This document shows positions 38,905 through 46,407 of a stretch of DNA of 49,853 bases, in pieces. Both the position numbers and the translations under genes were made by a program. The DNA lies in contig NZ_JAEUMO010000027.1 of NCBI RefSeq assembly GCF_016793285.1, positions 1 through 49,853 of the forward strand, in the 5' to 3' direction. How positions within the stretch are numbered: the stretch's first letter is position 1; every line of letters starts with the position of its first letter. The notes under the pieces are model-generated. The model did not search any database, had not been told where the DNA came from, and saw nothing but the letters and a program-made list of their open reading frames with translations. Source of the DNA: Phenylobacterium sp. GTDB lineage: Bacteria > Pseudomonadota > Alphaproteobacteria > Caulobacterales > Caulobacteraceae.

Positions 38905-39009
38905 ATGATCGTTCTCGACCCGCCCGTCATCCACGCCGTTGCAGCCCTGGTCACCGCATTCGGGGTCGCGACCGCCGCCGTCATCTGGGCGCTCAGGCGG
39001 AAGCCGTGA
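38905..39009 (+). CDS. Small single-span membrane protein (34 aa)
   Basis: A 34-residue frame, MIVLDPPVIHAVAALVTAFG and then VATAAVIWALRRKP: one hydrophobic helix followed by a positive tail (inside-positive). A GGAG lies upstream, though somewhat distant. Its stop overlaps the GTG start of the methyltransferase remnant (GTGA at 39006-39009), the type of coupling seen between real phage genes. It may be a holin-like or accessory phage peptide. Confidence 0.45.
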   Translation: MIVLDPPVIHAVAALVTAFGVATAAVIWALRRKP

Positions 39010-39053
39010 CCATCGATCTGTTTTGTGGTGCAGGCGGACCCGGCATGGGGGTA
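39006..39053 (+). pseudogene. 5' remnant of a C5-cytosine DNA methyltransferase
   Basis: GTG-initiated translation gives VTIDLFCGAGGPGMG, which is motif I of Dcm-type C5-cytosine methyltransferases (DLFxGxGGxSxG, the SAM-binding loop). After about 16 residues the match ends abruptly and the rest of the frame, which is antisense to the next gene, has none of the later motifs (PCQ, ENV, QRRxR). The most likely explanation is a deletion that removed nearly all of a methyltransferase gene and joined its start to the neighbouring module. Confidence 0.6.
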
Positions 39054-39110
39054 ATGCCTGCTACTTTGTTGGATGAAGTCCCCTCGCATGAGTGCAGTGA
39101 TTTTAGGTCG

Positions 39111-39659
39111 CTACCTACAATGCGTCTTCAATATCTCTTCGACCCTCACCTGACATTGAAGCGCAGCAGCAAATACCATGAGCCCCGACTTTGGGCTGTG
39201 GTAGCCGCTAAACATATCCAACCCTTGAGTTTCTTCAAACCATGATTTTCCGACAGCGAAGGCGAGGTAGGAAGATTTAACGTCACTCTTCTCATGAAAT
39301 ATTCTGGCGTAGGCTTCGGCATCATCAAACATCGAAGACCAAATCATCTGCGCGTGATTGTCGCCGATCTCGATATGGTCGAAGCAGGCTACGATCTGAC
39401 TAAACATTGCCTCCCGCCATATCTTCATAAATTCGTTTGGCGACGGTCGAGAGACGTTCGCGCGCTTCAGATAGACATCCGCCCACACCCACGCCGCCGC
39501 CGCATAGAAGCGGATCACCTTAGCTGCTGTCGTTCTATTCGCGGCGAGCCACCGCAGATCATCGTCTTCTGCCGCGCCAGCATTGAAGGCGTCGCGCACC
39601 GCCGCTGTTAGAAGGCCGGCGACCTTCTCTGCGGTTACCTTCGATCCAAAGAGACCCAT
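39111..39659 (-). CDS. Hypothetical protein (182 aa), divergent to the nuclease
   Basis: A 182-residue cytoplasmic protein I do not recognise. It is largely helical with many aromatic residues (VIRFYAAAAWVWADVYLKRA, then EFMKIWREAMFSQIVACFDH). No signal peptide or catalytic motif is evident. Lower GC and different codon use mark it as foreign. It shares a 121-bp divergent promoter region with the nuclease gene at 39781, so it may be part of the same module (for example an immunity, adaptor or sensor protein), but this is inference from position only. Confidence 0.65.
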   Translation of the reverse strand: MGLFGSKVTAEKVAGLLTAAVRDAFNAGAAEDDDLRWLAANRTTAAKVIRFYAAAAWVWADVYLKRANVSRPSPNEFMKIWREAMFSQIVACFDHIEIGDNHAQMIWSSMFDDAEAYARIFHEKSDVKSSYLAFAVGKSWFEETQGLDMFSGYHSPKSGLMVFAAALQCQVRVEEILKTHCR

Positions 39660-39780
39660 CGCTTCCTCAGGCGGGTTTGTCGGCAGCTTTTCTCAAGCCG
39701 ACTAGCTGTGCAATGGGCAGTGGACGGAAAGGCTGAGGCGCCACATTGTTCGCGCTGGACGTGCAAGTTGGGGGGCGGAA

Positions 39781-40881
39781 ATGGATTTGGCGACAAGGCT
39801 CGCTGAGCTTCAAAAGCGTACCGTAGAGCATCGCGAGGTGCTGCTGACCGAGGAAGCCGCGAAGACAGCGCTCGTTATGCCGTTCATCCAGGCCTTGGGG
39901 TACGATGTCTTTAACCCGTCCGAGGTCGTGCCCGAATACATCGCCGATGTTGGCACGAAGAAGGGCGAGAAAGTCGACTACGCAATTTGCGGGGGCGGAA
40001 AAGTCAACGTCCTGATTGAGTGTAAGCCGTCGTCGGTGGAGCTAAACATCAATCATGCCGGACAGTTGTTCCGGTATTTTTCGGTGACGTCAGCCAGACT
40101 GGCAATCTTAACCAATGGCGTCGTGTACCAATTCTATTCGGACATCGAAGTTCCGAACAAGATGGATGACAAGCCATTCTTCACGTTCAGCATGGACGCG
40201 ATCAAGCCGACTGACGTAAAGACGCTGGAGAACTTCGCAAAGGCCAGCTTTGACATTGAGAAGATCGTCAAGGAAGCGGGCAACCTAAAGCTCCAAACTG
40301 TCCTGCGAAAGGAGTTGGAACGAGAATTTGCCGAGCCGTCAGACGAGTTCGTGAAGATGATGGCGCGCCGTGTCTACACCGGCAACGTCACCGCTGCGAT
40401 CAAGGACAACACGGCCAAGCTGCTCGTCAGTACCATTGCGACGATGGTTCGGGATATGGTGACGGATCGCCTGTCCTCCGCGCTGAATGCATCCACGCCG
40501 AAGCCCTCCGAAGCAGCCGGTGAGCCTGCACCGACAGAGGAAGAGATCATTACGACGCAAGAAGAGCTTTCGGGCTTCCATATCGTCCAGGCCATTGCGT
40601 CGAAGCTTGTTCATCCTAAGCGCGTCGTGATGCGAGACCAGAAGTCGTATTGCGCTGTGCTGCTAGATGACAACAATCGAAAGACGATTGCTCGCCTTCA
40701 CTTCAACGCCGCGACCGCAAAATATTTCGGAACGTTCGTGGAGAAGGACGAGACCCGACACCTAATCAGTGACCTCACCGACATCTACCAGCACGCCGCG
40801 AAGATCGAGAAGCGGCTAAAGGAACTGGAAGGGGCGGGGACCAAGGCCGCGAAAGGTGCGCCAGTAGCCGAAGGCGCATAG
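39781..40881 (+). CDS. PD-(D/E)XK restriction endonuclease-like protein (HsdR N-terminal / COG2810 type)
   Basis: A 366-residue protein whose first 170 residues match the type I restriction HsdR-N/type IV predicted endonuclease fold: TEEAAKTALVMPFIQALGYD, FNPSEVVPEY, then Asp66 in KVDYAI and Glu80-x-Lys82 in VNVLIECKPS, which make a complete D..ExK active site. RYFSVTSARLAILTNG and FYSDIE are also conserved. The C-terminal 190 residues include a FHIVQAIASKLVHPKRVVMR segment seen in phage-borne members. There is no helicase motor, so it is not a full HsdR. A nucleic-acid-cutting defence role is plausible but unproven; no intact cognate methyltransferase is present. Confidence 0.82.
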   Translation: MDLATRLAELQKRTVEHREVLLTEEAAKTALVMPFIQALGYDVFNPSEVVPEYIADVGTKKGEKVDYAICGGGKVNVLIECKPSSVELNINHAGQLFRYFSVTSARLAILTNGVVYQFYSDIEVPNKMDDKPFFTFSMDAIKPTDVKTLENFAKASFDIEKIVKEAGNLKLQTVLRKELEREFAEPSDEFVKMMARRVYTGNVTAAIKDNTAKLLVSTIATMVRDMVTDRLSSALNASTPKPSEAAGEPAPTEEEIITTQEELSGFHIVQAIASKLVHPKRVVMRDQKSYCAVLLDDNNRKTIARLHFNAATAKYFGTFVEKDETRHLISDLTDIYQHAAKIEKRLKELEGAGTKAAKGAPVAEGA

Positions 40882-40910
40882 CGTAACGCGCTTTCCAGGC
40901 GCTTCCCACG

Positions 40911-40921
40911 CTGCTACACAT
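40911..40921 (+). promoter_or_regulatory. Candidate integrase arm-type site (right)
   Basis: A second CTGCTACACAT, identical to 33937-33947 and in the same orientation, 61 bases inside the right att repeat. See the left copy for interpretation. Confidence 0.4.
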
Positions 40922-40982
40922 TCGGCCATCACATGCCGCACTTGGTCTCGCCTAAGTAGCTGATTTTCTTGATGTGACCTCC

Positions 40983-41013
40983 AAGAACAAGCTGGTCGAC
41001 ACCGCCCGCAACT
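40983..41013 (+). repeat. attR: displaced original 3' end of ilvC
   Basis: Thirty-one bases beginning AAGAACAAGCTGGT and ending ACCGCCCGCAACT, followed by AG to complete a TAG stop. In frame they still read [10 protein letters not shown]-stop but are detached from any start. GTC and GAC here match core codon preference, whereas the left copy has GTT and GAT. This is presumably the original chromosomal ilvC end. Confidence 0.88.
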
Positions 41014-41040
41014 AGGCGCGGCGCCAGCCTGAACGATCGA

Positions 41041-41070
41041 ACGGCCCGGGCGCGATCCCGGGCCGTTTTT
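41041..41070 (+). terminator. Intrinsic terminator, probably the original ilvC terminator
   Basis: ACGGCCCGGG, loop CGCGAT, CCCGGGCCGT and TTTT: a perfect 10-bp stem with a T-run, 26 bases after the displaced ilvC stop. It is now 7.2 kb downstream of the functional ilvC gene. Confidence 0.85.
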
Positions 41071-41159
41071 CGTCTGGCCCGCCGCCGGCGCGGGCCTGTC
41101 GCCGACTCTGCGCAACCTATGGCTCCGCCGGTCGTTACAGGCTTGACCAGGAGGGCCCC

Positions 41160-41276
41160 ATGCAGACGTTTCGGACCATGTGCAGGTTCCTGCGCCTCGG
41201 CCTGATGGTGGGGCTCGACCTGATCCGCCCCAGCCGCCCGGAGTACCGGCTGCCCGCGCGCTGGCTGGCGCGCTAG
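41160..41276 (+). CDS. Small basic protein (38 aa)
   Basis: MQTFRTMCRFLRLGLMVGLD and then LIRPSRPEYRLPARWLAR, with an ideal AGGAGG ribosome-binding site five bases before the ATG. It has a short hydrophobic helix with Arg on both sides and could sit at the membrane. It overlaps the stop of the convergent FAD protein by 4 bp. No family is recognised, but the ribosome-binding site is strong evidence for translation. Confidence 0.5.
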   Translation: MQTFRTMCRFLRLGLMVGLDLIRPSRPEYRLPARWLAR

Positions 41277-42892
41277 GCCGCCACCGCCTCACCGACGATA
41301 GACCGCGCCACCGCTTCGGCGACCTTGATGCCGTCGACGGCGGCCGAGAGGATGCCGCCCGCGTAGCCGGCGCCCTCGCCGGCCGGGAACAGGCCGCGCA
41401 CGTTCAGGCTCTGGAAGTCGGCGCCGCGGGTGATGCGGATGGGCGCCGAGGTGCGGGTCTCGACGCCGGTCAGCACCGCCTCCGGGTCGTCGTAGCGCGC
41501 GATCCTGCGGCCGAAGACCGGAAGCGCCTCGCGCATCGCCTCGACCGCGTAGTCGGGCATCACCGCGGCCAGGTCGGCAGGCCGCACGCCCGGACGGTAG
41601 CTCGGCGCCACCTGGCCCAGCGCGGTCGACGCGCGCCCGGCCAGGAAGTCGCCGACGAGCTGGCCCGGCGCGTAGTAGTCGCCGCCGCCGGCGACGAACG
41701 CCCGGCTCTCCAGCTCGCGTTGCAGGTCGATGCCGGCCAGCGGATGGTCGCCGGGATAGTCGGCCGGCGTGACGCCCACCACGAAGCCGGCGTTGGCGTT
41801 GCGCTCGTTGCGCGAATACTGGCTCATGCCGTTGGTGACGACGCGGTCCGGCTCCGACGTCGCGGCCACCACCGTCCCGCCCGGGCACATGCAGAAGCTG
41901 TAGACCGTGCGGCCGTTCGCGCAGTGGTGCGAGAGCGAGTAGGCGGCGGCGCCCAGGTCCGGATGGCCGGCGCAGGGGCCCAAGAGGGCGCGGTCGATCC
42001 ACGACTGCGGGTGCTCGATGCGGAAGCCGATCGAGAACGGCTTGGCCTCGATGTGGACGCCGCGGTCGTAGAGCGCCTGGAAGGTGTCGCGCGACGAGTG
42101 GCCAATGGCCAGGACGACGTGGTCGGCCTCCAGGAAATCGCCGGTGTGCAGGCGGACGCCGCGCACGCGGCGGCCGGCGTCGATCTCGATGTCGGCGACG
42201 CGGTGGCGGAAGCGGTACTCGCCGCCCAGGCTCTCGATCCTGGCGCGCATGGCCTCGACCATGGTCACCAGCCGGAAGGTGCCGATGTGGGGGTGGGCCT
42301 CGGTCAGGATCTCGGCCGGCGCGCCGGCGGCCACGAACTCGTTCAGCACCTTGCGGCCCAGGTGCCGCGGATCCTTGATCTGGCTGTAGAGCTTGCCGTC
42401 CGAGAAGGTGCCGGCCCCGCCCTCGCCGAACTGGACGTTGGACTCGGGGTCGAGCTCGCTGCGCCGCCAGAGGCCCCAGGTGTCCTTCGTGCGCTCGCGC
42501 ACCGCCTTGCCGCGGTCGAGGATGATGGGGCGGAAGCCCATCTCCGCCAGGATCAGCCCCGCGAACAGGCCGCAGGGCCCGGCGCCGATCACCACCGGGC
42601 GGAGCGGCAGGGCGGGCGGCGCGGCGGCGACGGGCCTGTAGGCGGTGTCCGGCGTCGGGCGAACGTGCGGGTCGCCGGCGAGGCGGCGGGCGACGTCGGC
42701 CTCGCCCCGGACCTCCACGTCCACGATGTAGACCTTCAGGATCGCGCTCTTCCGGCGCGCGTCGTGCGCCCGCTTCCACACCGACCAGCTCAGCAGGTCG
42801 GCCTCGCCCACGCCCAGGCGCGCCGCGACGGCGGCGGGCAGGGCCTGCGGCGCGTGGTCCAGGGGCAGCTTGAGTTCGGAGACGCGGAGCAT
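41273..42892 (-). CDS. NAD(P)/FAD-dependent oxidoreductase (COG2509-like)
   Basis: A 539-residue flavoprotein. After an N-terminal RNA-binding-like segment (LRVSELKLPLDHAPQALP, then LLSWSVWKRAHDARRK) comes the dinucleotide-binding VVIGAGPCGLFAGLILAEMG and LDRGKAVRERTKDT. Conserved NVQFGEGGAGTFSDGKL and the C-terminal GLFPAGEGAGYAGGILSAA are signatures of the COG2509 uncharacterised FAD-dependent dehydrogenases. The substrate is unknown. The start at 42892 (MLRVSELKL) matches the family; an ATG at 42919 would add nine residues. Confidence 0.9.
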   Translation of the reverse strand: MLRVSELKLPLDHAPQALPAAVAARLGVGEADLLSWSVWKRAHDARRKSAILKVYIVDVEVRGEADVARRLAGDPHVRPTPDTAYRPVAAAPPALPLRPVVIGAGPCGLFAGLILAEMGFRPIILDRGKAVRERTKDTWGLWRRSELDPESNVQFGEGGAGTFSDGKLYSQIKDPRHLGRKVLNEFVAAGAPAEILTEAHPHIGTFRLVTMVEAMRARIESLGGEYRFRHRVADIEIDAGRRVRGVRLHTGDFLEADHVVLAIGHSSRDTFQALYDRGVHIEAKPFSIGFRIEHPQSWIDRALLGPCAGHPDLGAAAYSLSHHCANGRTVYSFCMCPGGTVVAATSEPDRVVTNGMSQYSRNERNANAGFVVGVTPADYPGDHPLAGIDLQRELESRAFVAGGGDYYAPGQLVGDFLAGRASTALGQVAPSYRPGVRPADLAAVMPDYAVEAMREALPVFGRRIARYDDPEAVLTGVETRTSAPIRITRGADFQSLNVRGLFPAGEGAGYAGGILSAAVDGIKVAEAVARSIVGEAVAA

Positions 42893-43055
42893 GGCCGGCC
42901 TATGTAGCGGCCGTTCCACGCGCCCGCCACGGGCGCGTTACGTGGCGGCAAGTCCGTGATAGGCTGCGGCTTTCCGGGTTGAGTGGTCCGCCGCGACCCC
43001 GACGCCGTGCGCCGAGGCAGGGCCACCTCCCCGACAACGACCGGGAGGACGCCGC

Positions 43056-43922
43056 ATGGCCACCAGGAACCACGTCGAGAACCCCGCCGAGTTCATGCTC
43101 GAGAAACTCACCTGGGCGGTGCGCGACTTCGGGCGCCTGATCGTTCCGCACCCCGAGCGCCACGCCGGACAGGCCGTGCCCGACGTGCGGCGGATCGGCT
43201 TCGCCGACCTCAGGGACGCGCTCCGCGCCGGCGTGGCGGACATGGCGGCGCTGCGCGACGACATCCTGTTCGTCGCGCTGATCTATCCGCTGGCGGGCCT
43301 GGTGCTGGCCGCGGCGGCGGCGAACACGAACCTGCTCATGATGCTGTTCCCGCTGGCCTCGGGCTTCGCGATCGTGGCCCCGGTGGCGGCGACCGGCCTC
43401 TACGAGATGAGCCGCCGTCGGGAGCGGGGCGAGCGCGTCACCTGGATCGACGCTTTCAAGGCGTTCGGCTCGCCGGCCATCGGCTCGATCGTCGGCATGG
43501 GCCTGATCCTCCTGGCGCTGTTCGGCCTCTGGCTGGCGGTCGCCTACCAGATCGGCCAGGCCACCCTGGGCGGCGGCGCCCCGCCGACGCTCTCGATGTT
43601 CGCCCGCCAGGTGTTCGCCTCGCCGGCCAGCGCGCCGCTGATCGTCGGCGGCGTGGGCGCGGGCTTCCTCTTCGCGGCCGTCGCGTTCGCGATGAGCGTG
43701 GTGTCGATCCCGCTGCTGCTGGACCGCGACGTCGGCCTCTGGACCGCGATCGGGACCTCGCTGAAGGCGGTCGCCGCGAACCCCGGCCCGATGGCGGCCT
43801 GGGCGGGCATCATCGCCGCCGCGCTGGTGGTGGGCTCGATTCCGCTGCTGGTGGGCCTGATCCTGGTGGTGCCGATCCTCGGCCACGCGAGCTGGCATCT
43901 CTACCGCAAGCTGGTGGCGTAG
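43056..43922 (+). CDS. DUF2189 integral membrane protein
   Basis: A 288-residue inner-membrane protein with about six hydrophobic segments, including DDILFVALIYPLAGLVLAAA, LMMLFPLASGFAIVAPVAAT, IGSIVGMGLILLALFGLWLA and AWAGIIAAALVVGSIPLLVG. The DUF2189 pattern (GLYEMSRRRERGE, VSIPLLLDRDVG, GHASWHLYRKLV) is present. The function is unknown; the gene is a common single-copy gene in alphaproteobacteria and appears monocistronic. Confidence 0.88.
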   Translation: MATRNHVENPAEFMLEKLTWAVRDFGRLIVPHPERHAGQAVPDVRRIGFADLRDALRAGVADMAALRDDILFVALIYPLAGLVLAAAAANTNLLMMLFPLASGFAIVAPVAATGLYEMSRRRERGERVTWIDAFKAFGSPAIGSIVGMGLILLALFGLWLAVAYQIGQATLGGGAPPTLSMFARQVFASPASAPLIVGGVGAGFLFAAVAFAMSVVSIPLLLDRDVGLWTAIGTSLKAVAANPGPMAAWAGIIAAALVVGSIPLLVGLILVVPILGHASWHLYRKLVA

Positions 43923-43959
43923 GGGCCGGCGCGCGTTCGCCTCGGCCGATCCGCCGCCG

Positions 43960-45027
43960 TCAGCCGATCCACCCCAGCGCGCGCTGGAAGAGGCCCAGGG
44001 TCTGGCGGTGCAGCGCGTCGCCGGTGGCCTTCTCGGCCTTGCCGGCGGCGGCCCGCGCGTTCGTGCCTTCCAGGATGATCCCCAGCTTGTAGCAGGCCAG
44101 CACGCCGTACCAGCGCATGTGCGACAGGTCGCGCTCGGTCTGGCCGGCATAGCGCTCGACCAGCTCCTCGATGGTGGGGAAGCCGTCCCACGGCGTCACC
44201 GAGACCGTCCCGGCCTCGATGGCGTCCTTTTGCGGCCAGGTCGCCATCAGCCAGCCGAGGTCGAGCAGCGGGTCGCCCACCGTCGTCAGCTCCCAGTCGA
44301 CGATGGCCGCCAGCTCCGGCCCGTCGAAGCGGTACATCACGTTGGCCAGGTGATAGTCGCCGTGGATGATCCCCGGCGTGAAGGTCGCGGGCCGGTGCGC
44401 GTCCAGCCAGTCGCCGACCGCGTCCACGCCCTCGATCTCGCCCGGCCCCGCCCAGCCTTCGTACTGCGCATAGCTGGCGAGCTGCTTCTTCCAGCGGCCG
44501 ACCTGGCGCTCCAGGAACCCGTCGGCGCGGCCGAGGTCGGTCAGGCCCTTGGCGGCGTGGTCCACGCGGCCGAGCGCGGCGATGCCGTCGGCCAGCGCCA
44601 GGCCCATCCCGTGGCGCACCTGCGCGGAGCCCAGGTGCAGCGGCGGCAGGCCGACCGTGGCGTTGAAGCCGTCGATCGGCTCCATCAGGTAGAAGGCCGC
44701 CCCCAGCACGTCCTCGCCCGGCTCGGCGGCGATCAGGCGCGGGTGGGGGACGTCGGTGTCGGCGAGCGCCGCCAGCACCCGGGCCTCGCGGCGCATGGTC
44801 TCGCTGCCGTTCATGTGCGCGGCCAGCGGCGGGCGGCGCAGCATGAACCAGCGCCCGCCGCGGCGGAACTTCAGCAGGATGTTCTGCGTGCCGCCGGGCG
44901 GCCGCGCCGCCTCCTCGATGGGGCCGGATTCCAGGCCGCGGCCGTCCATCCAGGCGGCGAGGCGGTCGAGGTCGACCAGGCTGCGCCAGGCGTCCAGGGC
45001 GGGGTTCGCCGCATTTTGGGTCGCCAT
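43960..45027 (-). CDS. Phosphotransferase family protein (APH/ACAD10-like)
   Basis: A 355-residue kinase-like enzyme of the aminoglycoside phosphotransferase fold, subgroup near the kinase domain of ACAD10/11 that acts on hydroxyacyl-CoAs. The catalytic loop is IIHGDYHLANVMY (HGDxHxxN) and the metal-binding motif is AIVDWELTTVGDPLLDLGW. The N-lobe FMLRRPPLAAHMNGSETMRR holds the ATP-binding region. The start at 45027 has a GGGAGAGG ribosome-binding site. A perfect TATAAT (reverse complement of 45052-45057) overlaps the 16-bp palindrome shared with the divergent amidohydrolase. Antibiotic resistance is unlikely; lipid or xenobiotic catabolism is more plausible. Confidence 0.87.
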   Translation of the reverse strand: MATQNAANPALDAWRSLVDLDRLAAWMDGRGLESGPIEEAARPPGGTQNILLKFRRGGRWFMLRRPPLAAHMNGSETMRREARVLAALADTDVPHPRLIAAEPGEDVLGAAFYLMEPIDGFNATVGLPPLHLGSAQVRHGMGLALADGIAALGRVDHAAKGLTDLGRADGFLERQVGRWKKQLASYAQYEGWAGPGEIEGVDAVGDWLDAHRPATFTPGIIHGDYHLANVMYRFDGPELAAIVDWELTTVGDPLLDLGWLMATWPQKDAIEAGTVSVTPWDGFPTIEELVERYAGQTERDLSHMRWYGVLACYKLGIILEGTNARAAAGKAEKATGDALHRQTLGLFQRALGWIG

Positions 45028-45052
45028 GTCCGCCTCTCCCCGATTGTCAAAA

Positions 45053-45068
45053 TTATAGCGCGCTATAA
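45053..45068. promoter_or_regulatory. Perfect 16-bp palindrome TTATAGCGCGCTATAA (operator)
   Basis: TTATAGCG plus CGCTATAA, flanked by AAAA on the left and (after one base) TTTT on the right, sits exactly between the two divergent starts (25 bp from 45027, 27 bp from 45096) and overlaps -10-like sequences for both. It fits an operator for a TetR/GntR-type repressor that controls both genes together. No regulator gene is in the window. Confidence 0.65.
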
Positions 45069-45071
45069 GTT

Positions 45072-45089
45072 TTCTCCCGCAAGGGAGAA
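45072..45089 (+). promoter_or_regulatory. GCAA-tetraloop hairpin covering the amidohydrolase ribosome-binding site
   Basis: TTCTCCC, loop GCAA (a GNRA tetraloop), GGGAGAA. The right arm contains the AGGGAG ribosome-binding site for the ATG at 45096, so folding would hide it. It could damp or thermally gate translation. Confidence 0.5.
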
Positions 45090-45095
45090 CGCGCC

Positions 45096-46253
45096 ATGCC
45101 CGACGGCTTCATCCTCGAGATCGAGGAGCAGGTTGGCCAGCCGGTCGCTGCGGAACGCAAGCCCCAGGCGAAGACCCGCGACTGGCCCGCCGGCACGCGC
45201 ATCGTCTCGGCGGATTCGCACATGCTGGAAGGCGACCTCTGGATCGACCGCTTCCCGGCCGAGTTGAAGGACGCGGCGCCGCGGATGATCTTCAGGGACG
45301 GCGGCTGGGACCTCTCCATCGGCGGCAAGTCGATGACCCCGCAGCCCATCGCCCAGCACCTCTGTCAGGCGCTGGAATGCTATCCCGGGCTGACCGACGT
45401 GGACGCCCGGCTGGTCGACCTCGACGTCGAGGGGGTCGAGAAGGAGCTGATCTTCCCGCAGCGCCTGTTCGGCCTGATGATGTTCGGCGAGATCGAGAAC
45501 AAGCCGCACGTCTTCGGCGCCTACAACGAACACATCGCGCAGATGTGCGCCAAGGCGCCCAAGCGGCTCTATCCTGTAATGGTCCCGAGCTACTGGGACC
45601 CGGAGGCGGCGAAGGACAGCGTCGCCCGCTGCGCCGGGCTGGGGGCGCGGTGCCTGATGATCCCGCTGAAGCCCGGCAGGTTCGAGGACGGCCGGACGAT
45701 CCAGTACAACCATCCGCGCATGGACCCGCTGTGGGCCGCGGTCGAGGCCAGCGGCCTGCCGCTCGCCTTCCACATCGGCGAGGCGATCCCGACGGCCGAG
45801 GCGGGCGCCGTCGGCGTCTCGGTGCTGACCCAGATGCAGGGCTTCCGCCAGCAGTGGGCCCAGCTCACCTTCGGCGGCGTCTTCGACCGCTTCCCGGGCC
45901 TGCGCGTGGTGTTCGTGGAGGCGGGCCTGTCGTGGGTGCCCGGCATGCTCCACGACGCCGACATGATCTACAATTCCTTCCCCACCTCGGTGAACCCGAA
46001 GCTGGCCCATGCGCCGAGCTGGTACTGGCGCAACCACTGCTACGCGACCTTCATGACCGATCCGGTGGGGCTATCGATGATCGACCGCATCGGGGCCGGG
46101 ACCGCCCTGTGGTCGTCGGACTATCCGCACCAGGAGTCGACCTTCGGCTACACGCGCGGGGCCATCGAGGCGGTGTTCCGCGCGCTGCCGGTCGGGGACG
46201 CGCAGAAGGTGCTGGGCCTGACGGCCCTCGACCTCTTCCGGATGGACGACTGA
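45096..46253 (+). CDS. Amidohydrolase family protein (ACMSD-like)
   Basis: A 385-residue metal-dependent hydrolase or decarboxylase of the amidohydrolase-2 (ACMSD) type. The first metal motif is SADSHMLE with Asp40-x-His42, the D-x-H variant of H-x-H typical of this subfamily. A His in LAFHIGEA and the C-terminal Asp in LWSSDYPHQEST complete the site. It probably acts on an aromatic or cyclic carboxylate in catabolism. It is followed after 154 bp by the PhyH gene on the same strand. A hairpin sequesters its ribosome-binding site. Confidence 0.88.
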   Translation: MPDGFILEIEEQVGQPVAAERKPQAKTRDWPAGTRIVSADSHMLEGDLWIDRFPAELKDAAPRMIFRDGGWDLSIGGKSMTPQPIAQHLCQALECYPGLTDVDARLVDLDVEGVEKELIFPQRLFGLMMFGEIENKPHVFGAYNEHIAQMCAKAPKRLYPVMVPSYWDPEAAKDSVARCAGLGARCLMIPLKPGRFEDGRTIQYNHPRMDPLWAAVEASGLPLAFHIGEAIPTAEAGAVGVSVLTQMQGFRQQWAQLTFGGVFDRFPGLRVVFVEAGLSWVPGMLHDADMIYNSFPTSVNPKLAHAPSWYWRNHCYATFMTDPVGLSMIDRIGAGTALWSSDYPHQESTFGYTRGAIEAVFRALPVGDAQKVLGLTALDLFRMDD

Positions 46254-46277
46254 TGGCGCGGCGGCAGGAGATCGGCG

Positions 46278-46400
46278 CCCCTCCGCCTCGATGGAGGAGG
46301 GGAAGGGGTGGTGGTGTGGCTGCTGAGCGGACGGGCGGACATTGGTCGGCGCCGACCGGCGGGGCCTACGCCCGGCCATTCCTCCATGAAGGCGGAGGGG
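46278..46400. repeat. Inverted repeat between the amidohydrolase and PhyH genes
   Basis: CCCCTCCGCCTCGATGGAGG (46278-46297) pairs with the complement near 46380-46400 (19 of 21 bases). The 100-bp interior contains GGCGCCGACCGG and similar GC-rich sequence but no frame I trust. The unit GATGGAGG is shared with 31391-31409. It could reduce expression of phyH relative to the amidohydrolase. Confidence 0.55.
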
Positions 46401-46407
46401 AGGCTTC

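Noticed and set aside
39006-39245. Full 79-codon frame as a real protein
   Set aside because: Only the first 16 residues resemble anything (methyltransferase motif I); the rest is antisense to the gene at 39111-39659.
43960-45027. Aminoglycoside resistance kinase
   Set aside because: The sequence is closer to ACAD10/11-type phosphotransferases and is paired with catabolic-type genes.
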